DNA of 64,000 bases, from the NCBI RefSeq assembly GCF_021603585.1, contig NZ_BQHI01000005.1, positions 248,001 to 312,000 of the forward strand, read 5' to 3'. Under the pieces are notes generated by a model. That model was given only the letters and a program-made list of their open reading frames with translations, was not told the origin of the DNA and searched no databases. This document shows, piece after piece, positions 36,937 through 46,502 of this stretch. How positions within the stretch are numbered: the stretch's first letter is position 1; each line of letters starts with the position of its first letter. This stretch comes from Pseudomonas sputi. Lineage in GTDB: Bacteria; Pseudomonadota; Gammaproteobacteria; Pseudomonadales; Pseudomonadaceae. The position numbers were made by a program, and so were the translations under genes.

Positions 36937-36945
36937 TGTGGATAA
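36937..36945 (+). other. Second exact DnaA box
   Basis: TGTGGATAA again, same orientation, 113 bases from the first. Both continue with CCT, so the shared string is TGTGGATAACCT. Confidence 0.6.
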
Positions 36946-36962
36946 CCTTGGGAAGAAACGAT

Positions 36963-36987
36963 ACAGGCCACGAGAACCGTGGCCTGT
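36963..36987. terminator. Hairpin downstream of rarD
   Basis: ACAGGCCACG / CGTGGCCTGT, ten-base perfect arms with AGAAC loop. On the minus strand it is followed by ATCGTTTCTT, a poor T-tract, 22 bases beyond the rarD stop; a probable terminator for rarD. Confidence 0.6.
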
Positions 36988-37008
36988 GGAGGTTTGTGCG
37001 TTTTTTGA

Positions 37009-37896
37009 TCAGCTGCGCCGGCGCAGACTCATCCACGCATCGACGCTGTAGACCGCCAGACCGGCCCAGATAAACATGAAGGCGATCAGCGTGCTGGACG
37101 ACAGGTGCTCGCCGAACAGCAGCACGGCTTGCAGCAGCACCAGCGTCGGCGCCAGGTATTGCAGGAAACCGAGGGTGGTGTAGGGCAGGTGCCGCGCTGC
37201 CGCGTTGAAGCACACCAGCGGCACCAGCGTCACCGGACCGGCCGCCACCAGCCACCAGGCTTCGGAGGTGGTCCAGAACTCGGCCTGGGCACTGGTTGCA
37301 GTCGGATTGAACAGCAGCCACGCGATAGCGATCGGCACCAGCATCCAGGTTTCCACCACCAGCCCCGGCAACGCCTTGACCGGAGCCTGTTTGCGGATCA
37401 GCCCGTAGAAACCGAAGGTCAGCGCCAGCGCCAGCGAGACCCACGGCAGACTGCCGACCTGCCAGACCTGCTGCGCCACACCGACCGCCGCCAGACCAAC
37501 CGCCAGCCACTGCATGCGCCGCAAGCGTTCGCCGAGGATCAGCATGCCCAACAACACGTTCACCAGCGGGTTGATGTAGTAACCCAGGCTCGCTTCCAGC
37601 ATCCGGCCGTTGTTCACCGACCACACGTAGGTCAGCCAGTTGGCCGCGATCAAGGTGCCGCTGAGCGCGAGAATCGCCAGACGTTTCGGGTTGTTGCGCA
37701 GCTCCTGCCACCAGCCGGGATGCTTCCACACCATCAACAGCAGCGCGCCGAACAGCGCTGACCACAGCACCCGGTGAATGATGATTTCCACCGCCGGCAC
37801 TTCGGCGATGGCTTTGAAGTAGAGCGGGAACAATCCCCAGATGATGTAGGCGCTCAGGCCCAGAATGTACCCGCGACGCGGGTTGGCGGCTTGCAT
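37009..37896 (-). CDS. rarD: EamA-family transporter RarD
   Basis: 295 residues, ten membrane spans in two EamA repeats. GYILGLSAYIIWGLFPLYFK at the N-terminus and GYYINPLVNVLLGMLILGERL in the middle are RarD hallmarks. RarD proteins are drug/metabolite exporters first linked to chloramphenicol sensitivity; the natural substrate is unclear. The ATG at 37896 has AAGGA seven bases upstream and is preferred to an in-frame start seven codons earlier. The C-terminus ends in a basic SLRRRS tail. Confidence 0.9.
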   Translation of the reverse strand: MQAANPRRGYILGLSAYIIWGLFPLYFKAIAEVPAVEIIIHRVLWSALFGALLLMVWKHPGWWQELRNNPKRLAILALSGTLIAANWLTYVWSVNNGRMLEASLGYYINPLVNVLLGMLILGERLRRMQWLAVGLAAVGVAQQVWQVGSLPWVSLALALTFGFYGLIRKQAPVKALPGLVVETWMLVPIAIAWLLFNPTATSAQAEFWTTSEAWWLVAAGPVTLVPLVCFNAAARHLPYTTLGFLQYLAPTLVLLQAVLLFGEHLSSSTLIAFMFIWAGLAVYSVDAWMSLRRRS

Positions 37897-37962
37897 GCAG
37901 AATCCTTGCTCAGGCAACTGACAAAGCAGCGATTGTACGGGCAGTTGTCTAGACGTGTCGTG

Positions 37963-38937
37963 TCAGAAAAGCTTCAACGGCTCTTCGTTCAGCGCCGCCA
38001 GTTGCTCGCGCAACGCCAGTACCTGATCGCCCCAATACCGCTCGCTGCCGAACCACGGAAAGCTGCGGGGGAACGCCGGATCATCCCAGCGCCGGGCCAG
38101 CCACGCGCTGTAATGCATTAGGCGCAGGGCGCGCAGCGGTTCGATCAGCGCCAGTTCGCGCGGGTCGAAGTCATGGAATTCGTTGTAGCCGTCCATCAAT
38201 TCCGACAACTGCCCCAGACAATCCTGACGGTCGCCGGCAAGCATCATCCAGATGTCCTGCACTGCCGGGCCCATGCGGCAGTCGTCGAGGTCGACGATGT
38301 GGAACATCTCGTCGCGGCACATCATGTTGCCGGGGTGGCAGTCGCCGTGCATGCGGATGTTCTGGTGCGGCGTGTTGGCGTAGACGTCTTCCACACGCTT
38401 GAGCAGGTCGCGGGCGACGGACTCGTAGGCCGGCAGCAGGCTTTTGGGGATGAAGTTGCCTTCCAGCAGTGTGGTCAGCGAGTCATGGCCGAAGTTCTTC
38501 ACCGCCAGCGCCTCGCGGTGTTCGAACGGTTTGGTGCCGCCGACCGCGTGCATGCGCCCGAGCAACTGGCCGAGGCGATACAGCTGATCGAGATTGCCCG
38601 GCTCCGGCGCCCGGCCACCGCGACGGGGAAACAGGGTGAAACGAAAACCGGCGTGTTCGTGCAGGGTTTCGCCGTTGTGGATCAGTGGCGCAACCACGGG
38701 GATTTCGACGTCGGCCAGCTCGAAGGTGAACTGGTGCTCTTCCAGGATCGCTTCGTTGGTCCAGCGCTGCGGGCGATAGAACTTGGCGATCAGCGGTTCC
38801 GAGTCTTCGATGCCGACCTGATAGACGCGGTTTTCGTAACTGTTGAGCGCCAGAATGCGCGCGTCGCTGAGGAAGCCGATGCTTTCGACGGCATCGAGCA
38901 CGAGGTCTGGGGTGAGGGTTTCAAACGGGTGGGCCAT
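37963..38937 (-). CDS. srkA: Stress response kinase A (SrkA/YihE)
   Basis: 324 residues with a choline-kinase-like fold. The catalytic loop MHGDCHPGNMM and the metal-binding IVDLDDCRMGP replace the HRD and DFG motifs of eukaryotic-type kinases. SrkA is a Ser/Thr kinase that counters envelope-stress-induced programmed death in E. coli. The start ATG at 38937 (MAHPFETLTPDLVLDAVE) matches the family. The gene stands 66 bases upstream of rarD on the same strand. Confidence 0.9.
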   Translation of the reverse strand: MAHPFETLTPDLVLDAVESIGFLSDARILALNSYENRVYQVGIEDSEPLIAKFYRPQRWTNEAILEEHQFTFELADVEIPVVAPLIHNGETLHEHAGFRFTLFPRRGGRAPEPGNLDQLYRLGQLLGRMHAVGGTKPFEHREALAVKNFGHDSLTTLLEGNFIPKSLLPAYESVARDLLKRVEDVYANTPHQNIRMHGDCHPGNMMCRDEMFHIVDLDDCRMGPAVQDIWMMLAGDRQDCLGQLSELMDGYNEFHDFDPRELALIEPLRALRLMHYSAWLARRWDDPAFPRSFPWFGSERYWGDQVLALREQLAALNEEPLKLF

Positions 38938-39008
38938 GCTGACTCCTGCGCGCAGCAGGCTGCCGCGTCCGGCTCAGCATGGTAGCGCAGACGGGCTGTC
39001 TTGAGTGG

Positions 39009-39039
39009 GATCGTTCCCGTGCCGCGCACGGGAACGATC
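39009..39039. repeat. REP palindrome between phoX and srkA
   Basis: GATCGTTCCCGTGC / GCACGGGAACGATC, 14-base perfect arms around CGC. A single REP unit of the same family as the sox-operon elements, in the 116 bases between phoX and srkA; possible 3'-end stabiliser of the phoX transcript. Confidence 0.75.
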
Positions 39040-39053
39040 AGCGCGTCGTCCGA

Positions 39054-40955
39054 TCAGGCGCCGACGATCCCGCCGTCTTCACGGGTAATCGCCATCACCG
39101 ATGACCGCGGCTTGCCGTTCGGCAGGTGCTCGGGGAAGGTCGAACCGCCGTTCTCGCCCGGGTGCTGAATGCCGACGAACAGGGTTTTCTGATCCGGCGA
39201 GAAGCTGATCCCGGTGACTTCACAACCGATCGGCCCGACCATGAATCGACGAATCTCGCCGGTCGCCGGATCGGCGCAGAGCATCTGGTTGTTGCCCATC
39301 CCGGCGAAGTCACCGGTGTTGCTCGAATCACCGTCGGTGAGAATCCACAACCGTCCGGCCTTGTCGAAGCCGAGGCCGTCCGGGCTGTTGAACATGTTCT
39401 GCGGGGTGATATTCGACGAACCGCCCTTCGGTGTCCCGGCGTGCACGCCCGGGTTGCCGGCGACCACGAACAGATCCCAGGCGAACGTCTTCGCCGCGTG
39501 ATCGTCGCGGTCGGTGCGCCAGCGCAGAATCTGCCCGTAGACGTTCTTCTCGCGCGGGTTCGGTCCGCCCACCGGTTGGCCGTCTTCGCCGCGCTTGGCG
39601 TTGTTGGTCAGGGTGCAATAGACCTGGCCGTCTTTCGGGCTGACCACGATCCATTCCGGACGGTCCATGCGCGTGGCGCCGACCACGCTGGCGGCGAGTC
39701 GCGCATGAATCAGCACTTCGGCCTGATCGGCGAACCCGCTGCTGGCGTCGATGCCGTTCTTGCCGTGGGTCAGTTCGATCCACTGGCCCTGGCCTTTCGG
39801 GTGATCCGGATTGCCGTCGCCGGCATCGAATTTGGCGACGTACAGCGTGCCGTGATCGAGGATGTCGCGGTTGGCCTTGGCGTTGCGGTGATTGATCTTG
39901 TCGCGGCTGACGAATTTGTAGATGAACTCGCCGCGTTCGTCGTCGCCCATGTACACCACGGCGCGACCGTCGTCGGTCTCGGCCAGCGCGGCGTTTTCAT
40001 GTTTGAAGCGGCCCAGCGCGGTACGTTTGACCGGCGTCGATTGCGGGTCGAACGGATCGATCTCCACGACCCAGCCGTGACGGTTGAGTTCGTTCGGGTT
40101 CTTGGCCATGTCGAAGCGCGGATCGAATGGATGCCAGTTGATCTCACGGCTGGCGGCCGACACGCCGTAGCGCTTCTGCGCCGGGTCGAACTGTTGCTGG
40201 GCGTTGCTGCTGCCGAAGCAGTCGGTGAAGTTCTCTTCGCAGGTCAGATAAGTGCCCCACGGCGTCTTGCCGTTGGCGCAGTTCTGGAAGGTGCCGAGGA
40301 CTTTCTTGCCGTGTTTGTCGGCGCTGGTTTTCATCAGCTCGTGGCCGGCGGCCGGGCCGCTGATACGCAGCGGCGAGTTGCCGTGAATGCGCCGGTTGTA
40401 GCGCGAGCCCTGGACGAACTGCCACTGACCGTTCTTGCGCTGGACTTCGATCACCGACACGCCTTCGCAGGCCAGGGCCTTGCGCACGTCCTCGGCCGAC
40501 TGCGGCATGCCGCCGTGCGGGTAGAGGTAGCGGTAGTTGGTGTATTCGTTGTTGATCGCCATCAACGCGCGGTTTTTCTCGCCCGGGAATTCGAACAGGC
40601 TCATGCCGTCGTTGTTGTCGCCGAACTGCACTTCCTGTGCGGCCGCGGTGCCATTGCCGCTAGGGTCGAAGGCCGGGCCGTTCTTGTGCAGCGGCTGACC
40701 CCAACTGATCAGCACCGACGACTTGTAGCCTTTGGGCAGGCTGATGGTGTCGGTGGTGGCAGCCGGTATGCTGTCGAAGCCGAGCAGACGGCTGTTGCCG
40801 GCGCTGACACTGGCGGCCAGCACGCTGCGACTCAGCAGGTTGCCGCCGAGGAACATCGCCGCGCCACACAGCGCGCCCGCGCTGATGAAACCGCGACGGC
40901 TCAGGCCGACCATTTTTTCCAGGTCTGTGGATTGGTTTTCTTCTAATAGGCTCAC
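39054..40955 (-). CDS. phoX: PhoX-family alkaline phosphatase, Tat-exported
   Basis: 633 residues (DUF839/PF05787). A twin-arginine signal (Ser19-Arg20-Arg21-Gly22-Phe23, then a hydrophobic ISAGALCGAAMFLGG) shows export of the folded, metal-loaded enzyme. PhoX is a Ca/Fe-dependent monoesterase that releases phosphate from organic esters. Family blocks include NNDGMSLFEFPG, GTYLTCEENFTDCFG, GRFKHENAAL and DGLGFDKAGRLWILTDGDSS. The start is a GTG at 40955 (VSLLEENQST), with AGGGAG seven bases upstream; the open frame continues further but lacks a plausible site. I did not find a convincing PhoB box upstream. Confidence 0.88.
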   Translation of the reverse strand: MSLLEENQSTDLEKMVGLSRRGFISAGALCGAAMFLGGNLLSRSVLAASVSAGNSRLLGFDSIPAATTDTISLPKGYKSSVLISWGQPLHKNGPAFDPSGNGTAAAQEVQFGDNNDGMSLFEFPGEKNRALMAINNEYTNYRYLYPHGGMPQSAEDVRKALACEGVSVIEVQRKNGQWQFVQGSRYNRRIHGNSPLRISGPAAGHELMKTSADKHGKKVLGTFQNCANGKTPWGTYLTCEENFTDCFGSSNAQQQFDPAQKRYGVSAASREINWHPFDPRFDMAKNPNELNRHGWVVEIDPFDPQSTPVKRTALGRFKHENAALAETDDGRAVVYMGDDERGEFIYKFVSRDKINHRNAKANRDILDHGTLYVAKFDAGDGNPDHPKGQGQWIELTHGKNGIDASSGFADQAEVLIHARLAASVVGATRMDRPEWIVVSPKDGQVYCTLTNNAKRGEDGQPVGGPNPREKNVYGQILRWRTDRDDHAAKTFAWDLFVVAGNPGVHAGTPKGGSSNITPQNMFNSPDGLGFDKAGRLWILTDGDSSNTGDFAGMGNNQMLCADPATGEIRRFMVGPIGCEVTGISFSPDQKTLFVGIQHPGENGGSTFPEHLPNGKPRSSVMAITREDGGIVGA

Positions 40956-41023
40956 ATCAGGCTCCCTGCATGGTTTTGGCAGCCACCTTAATGCGGGTCG
41001 ATGACGCTTTCGTTGCAGTGCGG

Positions 41024-41788
41024 TCAGAGCGGTGTTCCGAGCAGCACATTGGACGGGGAGAATTGCACCTGCACCGGTTGCTCGACCTTCAGACCACGGC
41101 TGCGCAAGTCCAACGGTTCGGCCAGCGCGCACAGGGTCTGGCCGTTGGGCAGGGTGATGCGCACTTCGCTCGGGCCGTCTTCGGCGTCGAGAATCGCCTC
41201 GATCCGACCGCTCAACAGGTTGTGGCCGACGGCAGGGGTGGCCTGTGGCGCGAGCAATTCGAGCCAGCCGGCCTTGATCAGCGCCACCACTTCGGTGCCC
41301 GGTTGCAGCTCCAGGTGCACGGTGCTGTCGTGGGTGATCTGTGCGTTGATCGACAGACCTTCGGCCAGTTCGAGGCGAATCAGGTCGTTGCGGCCCTGAC
41401 CTTCGATCAGCACGACTTTGCCGTGCAGCTGATTGCGCGCACTGGTCCTGAGCATCAACCGACCGAGCAGATCCAGGTCGCTGGCGTCCTCGGCCGCCTC
41501 CAGCACCTGAGCCTGCAAGGCTTGCAGCTTTTGATACAGGCGCAGCACCCGCTCGCCCTCGCTCGACAATCTGGCGCCACCGCCACCCTTGCCGCCGACC
41601 GCTCGCTCGACCAGAGGCTTTTGTGCGAGGTTGTTCAACTCATCGATGGCATCCCACGCCGCCTTGTAACTCAGGCCGGCGCTTTTTGCGGCGCGGGTGA
41701 TCGAGCCCTGTTCGGCGATGTGTTGCAGCAAGGCGATGCGCTGCGGACGGCGGACGATGTGCTGGGACAACAGGCTGGGCAGGGACAT
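41024..41788 (-). CDS. modE: Molybdate-responsive transcriptional regulator ModE
   Basis: 254 residues. The N-terminal winged helix-turn-helix (about 15-80, GSITRAAKSAGLSYKAAWDAIDELN) includes the ModE-typical RAVGGKGGGGARLS loop. Two TOBE/Mop domains follow (about 125-190 and 195-254), each able to bind molybdate. No mod transporter genes lie nearby, so this is an isolated regulator. The ATG at 41788 is preferred; the frame is open upstream, across the start of the neighbouring region. The stop lies 68 bases from the phoX start. Confidence 0.85.
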   Translation of the reverse strand: MSLPSLLSQHIVRRPQRIALLQHIAEQGSITRAAKSAGLSYKAAWDAIDELNNLAQKPLVERAVGGKGGGGARLSSEGERVLRLYQKLQALQAQVLEAAEDASDLDLLGRLMLRTSARNQLHGKVVLIEGQGRNDLIRLELAEGLSINAQITHDSTVHLELQPGTEVVALIKAGWLELLAPQATPAVGHNLLSGRIEAILDAEDGPSEVRITLPNGQTLCALAEPLDLRSRGLKVEQPVQVQFSPSNVLLGTPL

Positions 41789-41846
41789 GGCGGGCGCTTT
41801 GTGCTGAAGGGTTGAGGAAGGACGTTGGCGACTCGTGGCGTATCCG

Positions 41847-42584
41847 TCAAGCCGCGTCGCCGGGTTTTGGCGTGCGGGCGAGGCAGTACACATCCACCCG
41901 CGCGGCGCCGGCGTCCATCAGCAAACGGGCCAGCGCCTGCGCGGTGGCGCCGGTGGTCAGCACGTCGTCGACCAGAGCCAGGTGTCGGCCTTTCACCTGT
42001 GCATCGGGACTGAGGGCGAAGGCATGACGCAGATTATGTTTACGCGCCTTGGCGTTGAGGGTCTGCTGGGCGTCGGTATCCTGCACGCGCAAAAGATTGT
42101 GTTCCTCGCAAGGCAGGTCGAGTGACTTGCCCAGCCACTGCGCGAGCATCGCCGCTTGATTGAAGCCGCGCTGGCGCAGGCGTTTCGGTGCAAGCGGCAC
42201 CGGCAGCAGGGCATCCGGGCGAGGCAGGTCTTCTTCGAAGCGATGTTGCAGAAACTCGCTGAGAACGTCGGCGAGCAAGTGGCCAAGCGGCCATTTGCCG
42301 TTGTGCTTGAAACGGGTGATCAGGGTGTCCACCGGAAAGCTGTACGTCCAGGGTACGGCCACCTGTTCAAAGGCCGGCGGATCGTTCAGGCAGCCACCAC
42401 AGGTCAGGCCGGCGGCGAGGGGCAAAGCGCAGGTCCGGCATTGATCGCCCAGCCACGGCAGATCGGTTTCACAGGCGGTGCAGATCGGGATTTGCGCGTC
42501 CGCCGGTTCATCGCACAATAAACAGTTCTGTTTGTTTTTTAACCAGATGTAAACCGGTCTTTCGTAGTGTGGTTGACAGCGCAT
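41847..42584 (-). CDS. comF: ComF-family phosphoribosyltransferase-like protein
   Basis: 245 residues. An N-terminal zinc-finger region (CLLC, CTAC, CRTC, CGGC pairs between about 21 and 70) and a C-terminal phosphoribosyltransferase domain with the PRPP loop ALVDDVLTTGATA. ComF supports DNA uptake in naturally competent bacteria; in Pseudomonas its role is unproven. The ATG at 42584 has AAGGA about eight bases upstream. Its first codons overlap a BirA-type operator that belongs to the divergent bioB promoter. Confidence 0.88.
   Translation of the reverse strand: MRCQPHYERPVYIWLKNKQNCLLCDEPADAQIPICTACETDLPWLGDQCRTCALPLAAGLTCGGCLNDPPAFEQVAVPWTYSFPVDTLITRFKHNGKWPLGHLLADVLSEFLQHRFEEDLPRPDALLPVPLAPKRLRQRGFNQAAMLAQWLGKSLDLPCEEHNLLRVQDTDAQQTLNAKARKHNLRHAFALSPDAQVKGRHLALVDDVLTTGATAQALARLLMDAGAARVDVYCLARTPKPGDAA
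42548..42578. promoter_or_regulatory. BirA-type biotin operator
   Basis: TGTAAACC (42548-42555), 15-base spacer, GGTTGACA (42571-42578). The known proteobacterial BirA operator is TTGTAAACC-N14/15-GGTTTACAA, so this matches with one change in the right arm. The right arm is also the -35 hexamer of the bioB promoter, so bound BirA-biotinyl-AMP would block it. It lies within codons 3-13 of comF. Confidence 0.72.
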
Positions 42585-42600
42585 GGCTCTTCCTTAAATA
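42573..42600 (+). promoter_or_regulatory. Sigma-70 promoter of the bioBFHCD operon
   Basis: TTGACA (42573-42578), 16-base spacer, TAAATA (42595-42600), 76 bases before the bioB ATG. The -35 lies inside the BirA operator, the arrangement expected for biotin repression. Confidence 0.6.
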
Positions 42601-42675
42601 TGCCGAACATCCGTGTCGTGCCTGTGGATATTCCGTTTCCCCAGGCGCCAGCCAAGCATAACCAAGGAAACGCCC

Positions 42676-43731
42676 ATGAGCGCCAGCACCACTGCCACCC
42701 TGCGTCACGACTGGACTTTGGCCGAAGTCAAAGCACTCTTCGTTCAGCCATTCAATGACCTGCTGTTCCAGGCGCAAACGGTGCACCGCGCGCATTTCGA
42801 CGCCAACCGCGTCCAGGTCTCCACGCTGCTGTCGATCAAGACCGGCGCCTGCCCGGAAGATTGCAAATATTGTCCGCAGTCCGGTCACTACAACACCGGG
42901 CTGGAAAAAGAAAAGCTGATGGAAGTGCAGAAAGTGCTCGAAGAGGCCGCCCGCGCCAAGGCCATCGGTTCGACCCGTTTCTGCATGGGCGCGGCGTGGA
43001 AACATCCATCGGCCAAGGACATGCCTTACGTGCTGAAAATGGTCGAAGGTGTGAAGGCCATGGGCCTGGAAACCTGCATGACCCTCGGTCGTCTCGATCA
43101 GGATCAGACCGAAGCCCTGGCCAAGGCCGGGCTCGATTACTACAACCACAACCTCGACACCTCGCCGGAGTTCTACGGCAGCATCATCACCACCCGCACC
43201 TATGCCGAGCGTCTGCAAACCCTGGCCTACGTGCGCGACGCGGGGATGAAAATCTGCTCCGGCGGCATCCTCGGCATGGGCGAGTCCCTCGATGACCGCG
43301 CCAACCTGCTGATCCAGCTGGCCAACCTGCCAGAGCATCCGGAGTCGGTGCCGATCAACATGCTGGTGAAAGTCGCCGGTACGCCGCTGGAAAACGCTGA
43401 CGACGTCGATCCGTTCGACTTTATCCGCATGCTCGCCGTGGCGCGGATCCTGATGCCGCAATCCCACGTGCGCCTGTCCGCCGGCCGCGAAGCGATGAAC
43501 GAGCAGATGCAGGCCCTGGCGTTCCTCGCCGGTGCCAATTCGATTTTCTACGGCGACAAACTGCTGACCACCGCCAACCCGCAGGCCGACAAGGACATGC
43601 AGCTGTTCGCGCGTCTGGGCATTCAGCCGGAGGCGCGCGAAGAGCACGCCGACGAAGTGCATCAGGCCGCCATCGAGCAGGCACTGGTGGAGCAGAAGAG
43701 CAGCGAGCAGTTCTACAACGCGGCGGTCTGA
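42676..43731 (+). CDS. bioB: Biotin synthase
   Basis: 351 residues, a radical SAM enzyme that inserts sulfur into dethiobiotin. The [4Fe-4S] ligands are Cys59, Cys63 and Cys66 (CPEDCKYC), and the sacrificial [2Fe-2S] cluster is held by cysteines in [15 protein letters not shown] and ICSGG plus Arg in [14 protein letters not shown] precedes the ATG at 42676. First gene of the bioBFHCD operon. Confidence 0.97.
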   Translation: MSASTTATLRHDWTLAEVKALFVQPFNDLLFQAQTVHRAHFDANRVQVSTLLSIKTGACPEDCKYCPQSGHYNTGLEKEKLMEVQKVLEEAARAKAIGSTRFCMGAAWKHPSAKDMPYVLKMVEGVKAMGLETCMTLGRLDQDQTEALAKAGLDYYNHNLDTSPEFYGSIITTRTYAERLQTLAYVRDAGMKICSGGILGMGESLDDRANLLIQLANLPEHPESVPINMLVKVAGTPLENADDVDPFDFIRMLAVARILMPQSHVRLSAGREAMNEQMQALAFLAGANSIFYGDKLLTTANPQADKDMQLFARLGIQPEAREEHADEVHQAAIEQALVEQKSSEQFYNAAV

Positions 43732-43800
43732 TCGCCCGTTCTTTTTCAGGCGCTGCCTCGGGCGGCGCCTGCTGATTCATTTGCCACCCGTGAGGCTTGC

Positions 43801-44979
43801 ATGTCTTTCGATCTCGCCGCACGCCTTGCTGCCCGTCGTGCCGACAATCTCTACCGCCAGCGCCCGCTGCTTGAGAGCCCGCAAGGGCCGCAAGTGGTGG
43901 TCGACGGCCAGCCGTTGCTGGCGTTCTGCAACAACGATTACCTGGGCCTGGCCAATCATCCGCAAGTGGTCGAAGCCTGGCGCGCCGGTGCGTCGAAGTG
44001 GGGCGTCGGCGGCGGTGCTTCGCATCTGGTGATCGGCCACAGCGGCCCGCACCACGCACTTGAAGAAGCCTTGGCCGACCTCACCGGACGGCCCCGCGCG
44101 CTGCTGTTTTCCACCGGTTACATGGCAAACCTCGGCGCGGTCACGGCGCTGGTCGGGCAGGGCGATACGGTGCTGGAGGACCGGCTCAATCATGCGTCGT
44201 TGCTGGATGCCGGATTGTTGTCCGGTGCGCGCTTCAATCGTTATCTGCACAACGATGCCGACAGCCTGGCCAAGCGACTGGAGAAAGCCACCGGCAATAC
44301 TTTGGTGGTCACTGACGGCGTATTCAGCATGGACGGCGACCTTGCGGATCTGCCGGCGCTGGCCCGGGAAGCCAAGGCCAAAGGCGCGTGGCTGATGGTC
44401 GACGACGCCCACGGTTTCGGCCCGCTGGGGGCAAACGGTGGCGGGATCGTCGAGCATTTCGGTTTGAGCCAGGAGGACGTGCCGGTGCTGGTCGGCACGC
44501 TCGGCAAAGCGTTCGGCACGGCGGGCGCATTCGTTGCCGGCAGTGAAGAGCTGATCGAAAGCCTGATCCAGTTCGCCCGCCCATACATCTACACCACCAG
44601 CCAGCCGCCGGCGCTGGCCTGCGCAACCTTGAAAAGCCTGGAACTGTTGCGCAGCGAACACTGGCGCCGCGAGCATTTGCAAACGCTGATCCGCCAGTTC
44701 CGCCACGGTGCCGAACAGATCGGTCTGGAACTGATGGACAGCTTCACGCCAATCCAGCCGATCCTGATCGGCGATGCCGGTCGCGCCGTGCGTCTGTCGC
44801 AAATGCTGCGCGAGCGTGGGCTGATGGTCACCGCAATCCGTCCGCCGACTGTGCCTGCCGGCAGCGCGCGGCTGCGGGTGACGCTGACCGCCGCCCATAG
44901 CGAGGCACAGGTGCAGCTATTGTTAGAAGGACTGGCTGATTGCTTTGCTCAACTCACGTCGGAGCCAAGCCATGCGTGA
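43801..44979 (+). CDS. bioF: 8-amino-7-oxononanoate synthase
   Basis: 392 residues, PLP-dependent alpha-oxoamine synthase joining pimeloyl-ACP (or CoA) and alanine. The Schiff-base lysine is Lys236 (GTLGKAFG), DDAHGFG (201-207) holds the PLP-nitrogen Asp, and NDYLGL near 45 is the usual N-terminal block. GTGAGG lies before the ATG. The end overlaps the bioH start by eight bases. Confidence 0.96.
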   Translation: MSFDLAARLAARRADNLYRQRPLLESPQGPQVVVDGQPLLAFCNNDYLGLANHPQVVEAWRAGASKWGVGGGASHLVIGHSGPHHALEEALADLTGRPRALLFSTGYMANLGAVTALVGQGDTVLEDRLNHASLLDAGLLSGARFNRYLHNDADSLAKRLEKATGNTLVVTDGVFSMDGDLADLPALAREAKAKGAWLMVDDAHGFGPLGANGGGIVEHFGLSQEDVPVLVGTLGKAFGTAGAFVAGSEELIESLIQFARPYIYTTSQPPALACATLKSLELLRSEHWRREHLQTLIRQFRHGAEQIGLELMDSFTPIQPILIGDAGRAVRLSQMLRERGLMVTAIRPPTVPAGSARLRVTLTAAHSEAQVQLLLEGLADCFAQLTSEPSHA

Positions 44980-45703
44980 TCGCCTGATTCTGCTACCGGG
45001 TTGGGGGCTCGGCGTTTCGCCGCTGGAGCCACTGGCCGCTGCATTGCGCGGACTCGATGAACACCTGCAGGTCGACATCGAGCCGTTGCCGGAACTGGAC
45101 TCCAGCGATCTGCAAGACTGGCTCGACGAACTCGATGAACGCATCCCCGAAGATGCCTGGCTTGGCGGCTGGTCGCTGGGCGGCATGCTCGCGTCCGAGT
45201 TGGCGGCCCGGCGTGGCGAACATTGCTGCGGCTTGCTGACCCTGGCGAGCAATCCTTCGTTTGTCGCCCATGAACAATGGTCGAGCGCGATGCCCGGCGA
45301 GACCTTCGATGCGTTTCTGGCCGGCTGCAGCGCCGACCCGCGCACGACCCTCAAGCGATTCTCTCTGCTGTGCGCCCAAGGCGCGCAAGACGCGCGCAGC
45401 TTGTCGCGGCTGTTGCTCGGCGGCGCACCGAACACCTCGCCGACGGCTTTGATGGCCGGTCTGGAGTTGTTGGCGCAGATCGATACGCGGGAAGCCTTGC
45501 AGGCGTTTCGTGGCCCGCAACTGCATCTGTTTGGCGGGCTGGACGGGCTGGTGCCGGCGGAAGCCGCGGGCGAGCTGTTCGCGTTGCTGGCGGATGTCGA
45601 GATCGGTCTGATCGAACAGGCCAGCCATGCGTTTCTTCTGGAAGACCCCCACGGTGTGGCGGGTGCGATCCAGGCGTTTTTAAGTGAGTGCGGTGATGAC
45701 TGA
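44972..45703 (+). CDS. bioH: Pimeloyl-ACP methyl ester carboxylesterase BioH
   Basis: 243 residues, alpha/beta hydrolase with nucleophile Ser68 in GWSLG, and the Asp (FGGLDGLVP) and His (EQASHAFLL) of the triad near 190 and 220. It removes the methyl ester that BioC adds, releasing pimeloyl-ACP for BioF. The ATG at 44972 follows CGGAG and lies within the end of bioF. Its position between bioF and bioC supports BioH over a generic esterase. Confidence 0.92.
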   Translation: MRDRLILLPGWGLGVSPLEPLAAALRGLDEHLQVDIEPLPELDSSDLQDWLDELDERIPEDAWLGGWSLGGMLASELAARRGEHCCGLLTLASNPSFVAHEQWSSAMPGETFDAFLAGCSADPRTTLKRFSLLCAQGAQDARSLSRLLLGGAPNTSPTALMAGLELLAQIDTREALQAFRGPQLHLFGGLDGLVPAEAAGELFALLADVEIGLIEQASHAFLLEDPHGVAGAIQAFLSECGDD

Positions 45704-46502
45704 TCTGTCTGTTGCGGCGTTGCCCGGCGGCTTGCCTGACAAGCGCCAGGTCGCGGCTTCTTTTTCTCGCGCAGCGGCCAGCTATGACAGCGTCGCCGAG
45801 TTGCAGCGTGATGTCGGAACGCAGTTGATGAATCGCCTGCCGACGGAGTTTCGGCCGGCACGCTGGCTGGATCTGGGTTGTGGTACCGGTTATTTCACCC
45901 GTGCATTGGCCGAGCGATTTGGTGTGGGACTGGCGCTGGATATCGCCGAGGGCATGCTCAATCACGCCCGGCCCTTGGGCGGCGCCACGCATTTCATCGT
46001 TGGCGATGCCGAACGTTTGCCGTTGCAGGATTCGACCTGCGATCTGATCTTCTCCAGCCTCGCCGTGCAGTGGTGCGCGGATTTTGAAGCGGTGCTCGGC
46101 GAAGCGCTTCGGGTGCTGAAACCGGGGGGGATTTTTGCGTTTGCTAGTCTTTGTGCAGGGACGCTGTATGAATTGCGCGACAGCTGGCGTCAGGTCGATG
46201 GCCTGGTACACGTCAACCGCTTCCGCGAGTTCGCCCGCTACGAGCAATTGTGCGCGGGCAGTGGTCTGCGTACGGTCAGTCTGGAGAATCGGCCGCATGT
46301 GCTGCATTACCCGGATGTGCGCAGCCTGACCCATGAACTCAAGGCCCTGGGCGCACATAATCTGAACCCTGGCCGGCCGGGTGGATTGACCGGGCGGGCG
46401 CGGATTCTGGGGCTGGTCGAGGCTTACGAGCAGTTCCGTCAGCCCCAGGGGCTGCCAGCGACCTATCAGGTGGTCTACGCCGTGTTGGAGAAACCCTTAT
46501 GA
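45696..46502 (+). CDS. bioC: Malonyl-ACP O-methyltransferase BioC
   Basis: 268 residues, SAM-dependent methyltransferase. Motif [12 protein letters not shown] lies near 58-68 and [19 protein letters not shown] carries the post-motif II segment. It methylates malonyl-ACP to start pimelate synthesis in the fatty-acid cycle. I use the ATG at 45696; a GTG four codons upstream is less likely. It overlaps bioH by eight bases and bioD by four. Confidence 0.93.
   Translation: MTDLSVAALPGGLPDKRQVAASFSRAAASYDSVAELQRDVGTQLMNRLPTEFRPARWLDLGCGTGYFTRALAERFGVGLALDIAEGMLNHARPLGGATHFIVGDAERLPLQDSTCDLIFSSLAVQWCADFEAVLGEALRVLKPGGIFAFASLCAGTLYELRDSWRQVDGLVHVNRFREFARYEQLCAGSGLRTVSLENRPHVLHYPDVRSLTHELKALGAHNLNPGRPGGLTGRARILGLVEAYEQFRQPQGLPATYQVVYAVLEKPL

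Noticed and set aside
40956-41023. A PhoB box upstream of phoX
   Set aside because: CTGACCG and a CTGCAAC string are present but not with the 11-bp period of Pho boxes.
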